Shown piece by piece: positions 57,090 through 64,000 of a stretch of 64,000 bases of DNA. Origin of the DNA: Fremontodendron californicum (taxonomy: Eukaryota; Streptophyta; Magnoliopsida; Malvales; Malvaceae); the NCBI GenBank assembly GCA_030761205.1, contig JAULJL010000027.1:22612498-22676497 (forward strand), given 5' to 3'. How positions within the stretch are numbered: the stretch's first letter is position 1; the number at the start of each line of letters is the position of its first letter. Position numbers and translations under genes: made by a program. The notes beneath the pieces were generated by a model, which made no database searches, had not been told where the DNA came from, and saw nothing but the letters and a program-made list of their open reading frames with translations.

Positions 57090-58640
57090 CTATTCCTTGA
57101 GCAAAATCAAATAGAGATAAAGTAAGAAAACCGAATCTAATCCTCTTTCAATACAAATTAGAGACAATCATTGGACAAGTCTTATAAACTAATCAATAGC
57201 TTAAAAAGGTTCAAAGAATCATGCTTGATAATAAATTGTTTGAGTTAAGCCAATAATAACATAACATATCTCAATCAAAATAGTGCATGTTCAAACTCAA
57301 TCTCAACTTCTCAAATGGGATACTCTCATGATTTTCACTCTTTAAAGTAGTGGTAAACTATTTACACTCAAGCAATCTCATGAAAAGAATTCTACCATAT
57401 GCTGCCTTCTCCACCTATTCTCCACTATTTAGATCATACAACTTCATAAACCAAGAGGTCTTTATTCAAGGTTGTAATGGGGCCAAGGGATTGCAATGTG
57501 GTTAAAGAATAAAAGGAAAAGGATATTACAAAGGTTACCAAAGATTTCATAGAGTTTAGAGACATAATAAGATTCATACAAAGAAAACTTCTCAAAACTC
57601 TTTACAAAGCACATAATACATAGGCCGAATATTCATGTTGGGCCTTCTCTTCATTCTAAACAACTTTATAACATTTTTTTCTTTTTGCACAAGTTCAAGA
57701 GATGATTCATATTTTTTTCACATGGGAATGTATTTGGCAATATTCCCTTTCTTTTTCTCATGACTTTTCTTTTCTTTCCCCCACTCTTATTTCTTGTTTC
57801 TAACCCAAATTTTCAATAGATCTTCCTTGTCTTCGCAATATGTCTCAAAACATGCTAATTCCTCTTTAGAACAAGGGTAAGGATATAAATAAGTATATTT
57901 AGGTTAGGGACAAGATGTGGTTACCAAAGAAATAGCTTATTCATTGTAGGCTCAAATTGGTTCACTAAGGGGGATTTTCTCTTGTAACATCAATAAGGGA
58001 TGGCTGATTTGGCCTTGGTAAAAATCCATGTTGTCATATGTATCAATATAGTCTTAAACGGTTTAAAGCAAGTTCTAGAAAAACATGTAATTATAAGAGC
58101 ACACAAGAAATAAATTTGATTGATATGTATAATGCATCAATCATATAGGCTCAAAACTCACAAGGATGATTATACAAGTCAATATTAGGTTTAAACATGC
58201 TTCTTTCTCAATCAACATATCATATTTGGCTCATGAAAAATAGTATTCAAGCTCAATTCTCATGAAAATCTTCTCACTAATAGACTAGTTTTAAACTTAT
58301 GCATTTCATATCTCCTCATGGTATTGAAAGTAACTAAAACACACAAAAAACAAAATAAAAAGACTCAAAACAAAACACACTAAAGAAAATCTTAAATTCT
58401 TCCCCCCCACACTTAATTCTTACATTGTCCTCAATGTAATGCTATTATCCTCAATGCAAGAATTATATGTAAGAGAAAAGAACTACTAAACAAAACAAAC
58501 TAAAGAAAAACAATAAATAGAATGATGGAGAGTAAGGAATATGCAAATCTGATTATAATAGATGCTCTCCATCCTTTTAGGTTGCCTCCCAAGAAGTACT
58601 TGGTTTATTGTCCTTAACTTGACTTAGACCCATGCCATTA
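57090..58640 (-). other. E9 3' non-coding region
   Basis: Colinear with the 3' regions of E3-E6, including a cccccccacacttaattc tract near 58403-58420. No gene. Confidence 0.6.
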
Positions 58641-60437
58641 TTATTCAACATAATTTGGCTCAAAGAGTGGTAACTCCTCCACATCTTGTATTGGAAAGTT
58701 CTCATAGCAAGGCTTCAATCTATGACCATTCTCTTTGAATGCCTTATCTGTTTTTGGGCTTTTGATTTCAACTGCACCATGAGTAAACACGTTAGTAATA
58801 ACAAAAGGTCCAACCCAACGAGAACGTAACTTACCTGGAAATAACTTAAGGCGTGAATGGAAGAGAAGAACTTTTTGTCCAACAATAAAGTCCTTTCTTG
58901 ATATCATCTTGTAATGGAATGTCTTAGTCTTTTCCTTGTAAATCCTAGAATTCTCATAGGCATCTTTTCTTATCTCCTCTAATTCTTGTTGTTCAAGTTT
59001 TCGTTGCTTACCTGCCTCACCCATCTCCATGTTGCATTGTTTAATAGCCTAATATGCCTTATGTTCTAATTCAACCGGAAGATAACAAGGCTTACCATAA
59101 ACAAGTCGATAAGGAGACATACCAATGGGTGTCTTATATGTTGTCCTATAAACCCAAAGTTTATCATCAAGTCGTGAACTCCAATCCTTCCTATTTGGAT
59201 TAACTATCTTTTCAAGGATGGTTTTACTTCTCGATTTGACACTTCAGCTTGCCCACTAGTTTGAGGAATATATGAGGTGGAGACCTTGTTTGTGATGATA
59301 TACTTCCTCAAAAGTGCTTCCATATTCCTATTGCAAAAGTGAGTACCTCTATCGCTAATTATGGCCTTTGGTGTTTCAATCCTAGCAAAGATGTTAGTCT
59401 TGACAAAATCTGAAACAACTTTAGAGTCATTAGTCCTAGTGGCTTTTGCTTCCACCCACTTTGAAACATTATCAACGACAAGTAAAATATAAAGATTAAC
59501 AAAAGAAGACGGAAAAGGTCCCATGAAATTCATGCTCCGTACATCAAAATTTTCAACAATAAGTGTTGGAGTTTGAGTAATTTGATTTCTAGCACCTAAG
59601 TTATCTGTTCTTTGGAAACGATCACATGACTTGCGAAAGAGGTATGCATCTTTGAACATAGTAGGCCAATAAAATCCAAAATCAAGAACTTTCATGGCTG
59701 TTCTTTTGGATCCAAAGTGTCCTCCACATGCATAAGAGTGACCAAAGGTGAGAATAGATTGAAATTAAGATTCAAGTACACCCCTTCTTATAATCTGATC
59801 GGAAGAATTCTTCCAAAAGTAAGGATCACGACACTCTCTTCTTGCTTGGATGGCCATCCTTAATAGACTTCCCACAAAGGATCGACTCTTATCTTGGGGG
59901 CTGGAGGTTGATGGTACATGTTTTCCTTGCCACTAAGTTTTCAAAAGCCATTTGGAAGGAAGTACTTGCCCTATGTCAACTACATAGAGATGTTACTACT
60001 TGGGACAATGAGTTCTGCTGGGTAGTGAGGAAACTATAGGGCAAATCCTTAATCTCAATCATTTTGAGACTTGCTTGAAGTGCCACAATTTACCATGTAT
60101 GGAAGGAGAGAAACAACAGGATTCATGCACGTCCACAGGAAACTGCTATGCAAACTTTGGTTCACATTAAAACTGTAATTAGATTTAGTATAGGAGGACT
60201 AAAACACATAGAAACAGATCATGTAAATAGACAGCTTTGTACAGATTGAGGGTTAAGCTCCTCCATGTTTTTTTTTAGATTTTCTAGCTAATTGTCTAGG
60301 AAGAGTTTGACTATAGCAACTATTGCTGCTTTTCTTGGATAAATGAAACAAAAAGCTTATCCAAAAAAAAAAAAAAAAAGGTAAGGATCATCCCATATGT
60401 AGTATTTGGCATCACTCTTGATCTTATTTCTTTGAGC
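58641..60437 (-). pseudogene. E9 integrase fragment (pol 3' part), decayed and split by a LINE
   Basis: It reads as integrase of the E2 type: C-terminal domain 58641-59030 (GQKVLLFHSRLKLFPGKL, ending EPNYVE) and core plus part of the zinc domain 59204-59695 (ISDRGTHF, GFYWPTMF). In-frame stops (for example TAG for TGG in YWA near 59050) and frameshifts separate the pieces. A LINE sits at 59829-60380; 60391-60437 carries on the pol match (KYYIWDD region) and then ends abruptly. Confidence 0.8.
59829..60380 (+). mobile_element. 5'-truncated LINE (L1-like) with poly(A)
   Basis: It ends in a 17-base A run at 60363-60379 and is flanked by the 10-bp duplication gtaaggatca (59819-59828 and 60381-60390). 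Frames read RLPTKDRLLSWG and, after a frameshift, FSKAIWKEVLALC, the pattern of the reverse-transcriptase-associated zinc-binding domain at the C-terminus of plant LINEs. Only that domain and the 3' UTR are present. Confidence 0.85.
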
Positions 60438-61173
60438 TCTAGGTCTTGAGCATTTAATGAGTATTTAATGTTGAGTGGCAGCCAAGGTTTCTTCAAAATA
60501 AGGAAACATTAGTGACTTGTGGCTGACTTAATATGTTTAAGGAAAGAAGTCAAACTTGGATGCCAAGGCATGTAGAAATAAGGAAAGTCATAGCTGATTT
60601 AAGTCTCCTACTTCGACAAGGATTAGCTTTAAGGAAAGATTCTGGCATTTAATGCAATTAATGCAAGTTGACAGCCACTATCCTTCTTTGACAAGGATAA
60701 ACATAAATGTCAACTAGGATATTAAGAAAGAAAGGTGATTTACGGCAAGGGTTTTTTTTGCTACTAGGGTTGTTTATGGAGATATTCCAATGCAGACTTG
60801 GATGACCATTTCCTATCCGATTTAGGCCCATGACCTACCGTTGGAAAGGTAATCAAGTCAGCTTCAAAAGTCAAGAGGAAGTTTATTTGAATAAAGAATC
60901 TAACATCAAGTTTTCTTAGCAACAAGCTGTGGAGGTCAAAACTGGCTTTTGGCTTTGCACCAAGAATTTGATCTTTTTGACTCCCAAGTCTTTTTTCATC
61001 TTGTGATTATGATTTTGTAAGCTTTTTAACATCCTAATTGACATGTTTTGACTTCATCTCCTCCAAAATACCACAAAGCATAAAAACCTAGTAAAATGTT
61101 AAGGAACTTAAGAATCAAAGCACAAAGAATAAGGAAATTAAACAGGAAAATGTATGAAATTAAGCACTTATCA
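60438..61173 (-). repeat. Partial LTR of a third subfamily (L11)
   Basis: Starts abruptly next to the pol fragment and ends at cacttatca, the complement of an LTR start TGATAAGTGC. It is followed by a polypurine tract (cccccacactt). It matches L12 in reverse orientation. The U5 end is missing. Confidence 0.65.
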
Positions 61174-62010
61174 AATTCCCCCACACTTAATCTTTTGCTA
61201 GTCCTCGAGCAAAATCAAATAGAGACAAAGTAAGAAAACCGAACCTAGTCCTCTTTCAATACAAATTAGAGACAATCATTGGCTAAGTCTTATAAACTAA
61301 TCAATAGCTTAAAGAGGTTCAAAGATTCGTGCTTGATAATAAATGGTTTGAGTTAAGCCAATAATAACATAACATATCTCAATCAAAATAGTGCATGTTC
61401 AAACTTAATCTCAACTTCTCACATGGGATACTCTTATGATTTTCACTCTTTAAAGTAGTGGTAAAGTGTTTACACTTAATCAATCTCATGAAAACAGTTC
61501 TACCATATGCTGGCTTCGCCACCTATTCTCCACTTTTTAGATCATACAACTTGATAAATCAAGAGGTTATTCAAGGTTGTAATGGGGCCAAGGGGTTGTA
61601 ATGTGGTTAAAGAATAAAAGGAAAAGGACATTGCAAAGGTTCCAAAGATTTCATACAGTTTAGAGACATAATAAGATTCATACAAATAAAACTTCTCAAA
61701 ACTCTTTACAAAGCACATAATACATAGGCCGAATATTCATGTTGGGCCTTTTATTCATTCTAAACAACTTTGTAACATCTTTTTCTTTTTCCACAAGTTC
61801 AAGAGATGATTCATATTTCTTTTCTTTTTTTTCTTTTTCATTTTCATTTTTTTTTTCACATGGGAAAGTATTTAGCAATATCCCCTTTCTTTTTATGTTG
61901 ACTTATTCTTTTCTTTCCCCCACACTTATTTCTTGTTTCTAACCCAAATTTTTAATAGATCTTCCTTGTCTTCGCAATATGTCTCAAAATATGCTAATTC
62001 ATCTTTAGAA
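61174..62010 (-). other. Internal non-coding fragment attached to L11
   Basis: Colinear with the last part of the 3' regions of the other elements (polypurine tract, then the ccccacacttatttcttg motif near 61917). Cut at 62010 by L12. No gene. Confidence 0.6.
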
Positions 62011-63113
62011 TGATAAGTGCTTAATTTCATACATTTTCCTATTTAATTTCCTTATACTTTGTGCTTTGATTCTTATTTCCTTGACATTTTACTAGGTTTT
62101 TATGATTTATAGGTATTTTGGAGGAGATAAAGTCAAAACATGTCAATTAGGATGTTAAAGAGCTTACAAAATCACAATCACAAGATGGAAAATGAGTTGG
62201 GAGTCAAAAAGATCAAATTCTTGGTGCAAAGCAAGAAGACAGATTTGACCTCCGGAGCTTGTTGCTAAGAAAATATGATGTTAGATTCTTTATTCGAAAA
62301 ACTTCCTTCTTTACTTTTGAAGATCACTTGATTACCTTTCCAACGGTTGGTCATGGCCCTAAATCTGATAAGAAATGGTCATCCAAATCGGCATTGGAAT
62401 ATCTCCCTAAACAACCCTAGTGGCAGAAAATACCCTAGCTGCAAATCACATTTTTTTCTTAATACCCTAGCGGATATTTACGTTTATCTTTGTCAAAGAA
62501 GGATTAGTGGCTGTCAACGTGCATTAATTGCATTAATTGCAAGTATCTTTCCTTAAAGCTAATCCTAGTCAAAGTAGGAGAATTAAATCAGCCAAGACTT
62601 TCCTTCCTTACACTTACTTTGGCTGCAAGAATATAATTTCTCTTCATTAAAGAGTGCATTGACTAAAAATTTCCTACTTTATTCAAACTTGGCTGCCAAG
62701 GCTTATATCTTTCCTTAAAACACAAAAGTCAGCCACTTTTCCTTAACTTTAGCCACAAGTCAGCATTTATTGAAGGGAGAGAGCTTAAATTCACTTGTTT
62801 GATGCCCTAGCTATTGCCTATAAATAGAGAACAAGGGGGCAAATGAAAATACACTTTCCCAAGCATAAAAGTTCTGATTTATTCTTTGTTTCTTTGTTTT
62901 TGAGAGAGCAAGAGGCTGGATAATTAATATTTTTCTTCTTCTTCTTCTTTCTTTCTTTTATTTTCTTCTTAGGTTCTCTTTAATTTTATGTTTATGTTTA
63001 CAATGCCTATGCTAGGCTAAACTTTTATTTGGTTAAGGGTGATTTCAAAGCCCTAGACATGTTTTGTAATTGATTTTCAAATTCTATCTATCATTAATTT
63101 TCTATCAAAGTTG
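62011..63113 (+). repeat. Partial LTR (L12), third subfamily, plus strand
   Basis: Begins TGATAAGTGCTTAATTTC; TATA box TATAAATA at 62819-62826; the U5-like part joins the main family sequence (atgcctatgctaggctaaac). It is interrupted at 63113 by L13. The small ORFs in it are not supported. Confidence 0.7.
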
Positions 63114-64000
63114 TGATAACTCGTATAATTATATAGTTTTTAGTTATGTTTTATTATTGTTTTGTGTCAAATACGAGTTATTATTGCTTAGTCTAATTGG
63201 GTTTATGATCTTTTATATTTCTATGTAATTTGGTGTTTTTCACGAGTTTCTTTGAGTGATTTCAGATTACTAGGTTAAATCAAGAATTAAGGGCAAATCC
63301 AGTTCAGTTCCAGTTCCGACACCTTTTGCCATATCAGCTATATCCGGAGTTTCACTAAAGCATTAAGGCTGAAATTTTTACAGTGCAATAAGAGGCATAT
63401 CTATCTTTTTCATGCTTTACACTTCTTGAAACGGAGTCGTTTTCCCTAGCGAAATCAACCATCAAGTTTGCTGATGTGCAATGACGTCTGTGCTGACTAG
63501 TTTTGGTATTTTGACCATATCTTCTGACCCACATCAGAAAATAAGCTGATTCCAACGGCTATGGATCACAAACTGATAGGGGAACATTTTTCTAGAAGAC
63601 CATTTGATCAGATCAAGCCTCCAACATTGACAAAATCAACCATCAAGCTGGATGATCAGAATTGTCATATGCAATGACGAAAATTGTTAGAAAAATGCAC
63701 CCACCTATTATACCTACCTTTGAAATTTATAAAGCTTGTCTCTTGTCATTTAGCTCTCCAAAATGTGTATAAATAGAGGGCCTTGGATGATTGTAAGAGA
63801 CATTGTAGATTGGTAGGATATTAGCCATTATAATAAAATTCTCTAAGTTTTCTTCTACTTTCCTTTCTCTAGTTTTCTTTTTCTTTATTTTCTTCTTCTT
63901 ATTTCTTTCTTTTATTTCCTTCTTAGATTCTCTTTAATTATATGTTTATGTTTACAATGCCTATGCTAGGTTAAACTTCTATTTGGTTAAGGGTGATTTC
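63114..64000 (+). repeat. Start of another main-family LTR (L13), runs off the window
   Basis: Begins TGATAACTCGTATAATTA; one U3 unit with TGACGTC near 63483; TATA box at 63768-63775. It lies within L12 at atcaaagttg. Probably the 5' LTR of a plus-strand element, or a solo LTR. Confidence 0.85.

Overview
The window is plant nuclear DNA, AT-rich and made almost entirely of nested LTR retrotransposons. I see no ordinary host gene locus. The dominant family is Ty3/gypsy, Athila/Tat-like. The evidence is an FMDD reverse transcriptase, a DLGAS protease, an integrase without chromodomain, an 18-nt primer-binding site complementary to tRNA-Asp, and polypurine tracts of the AAGTGTGGGGG type. Its LTRs are about 1.85-2.08 kb, begin TGATAACTCG and end GGGTGCATCA.

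Layout, with my labels. E1 (+, 1-5671, left end outside the window) is a gag-only non-autonomous element. It sits in E2 (-, 5672-12613 and 39057-41378), which has a long open gag-pol. E2 is split in gag by E3 (-, 12614-17619 and 30926-39056, 5-bp duplication cccct). E3 is split by E4 (-, from 17620, duplication atatg), and E4 is split by E5 (-, from 23149). A deletion appears to have fused the far LTRs of E4 and E5 into one 315-bp chimera (30611-30925). E2 itself lies in E6 (+, 41379-46197). E6 abuts a different, Tat/Ogre-like LTR (46198-49111, resuming 55077), which is interrupted by a related gag-only element E8 (-, 49112-55076). From 55320 to the end are decayed fragments: a protease piece, an integrase piece (E9) carrying a 5'-truncated LINE, two LTR pieces of another subfamily in opposite orientation, and the start of a fresh LTR at 63114.

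The notable find is a two-gene accessory cassette between pol and the 3' end of the family, where Athila elements would carry an env-like ORF. The first ORF encodes a 178-aa Cys-cluster protein I do not recognise. The second encodes a 215-aa intronless LOG-family protein (cytokinin riboside 5'-monophosphate phosphoribohydrolase type) with GGGSTGLMG and PGGLGTLEE motifs. Five LOG copies occur here, four with intact reading frames, in autonomous-type (E2, E3) and gag-only (E5) elements. Both ORFs are preceded by plausible 3' splice sites, so they may be made from spliced RNAs. The cassette looks like captured host genes multiplied by retrotransposition.

Limits: everything rests on reading the sequence by eye. 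Family names, splice sites and LTR limits of the decayed right-hand part are inferences, and no alignment or database search was run.
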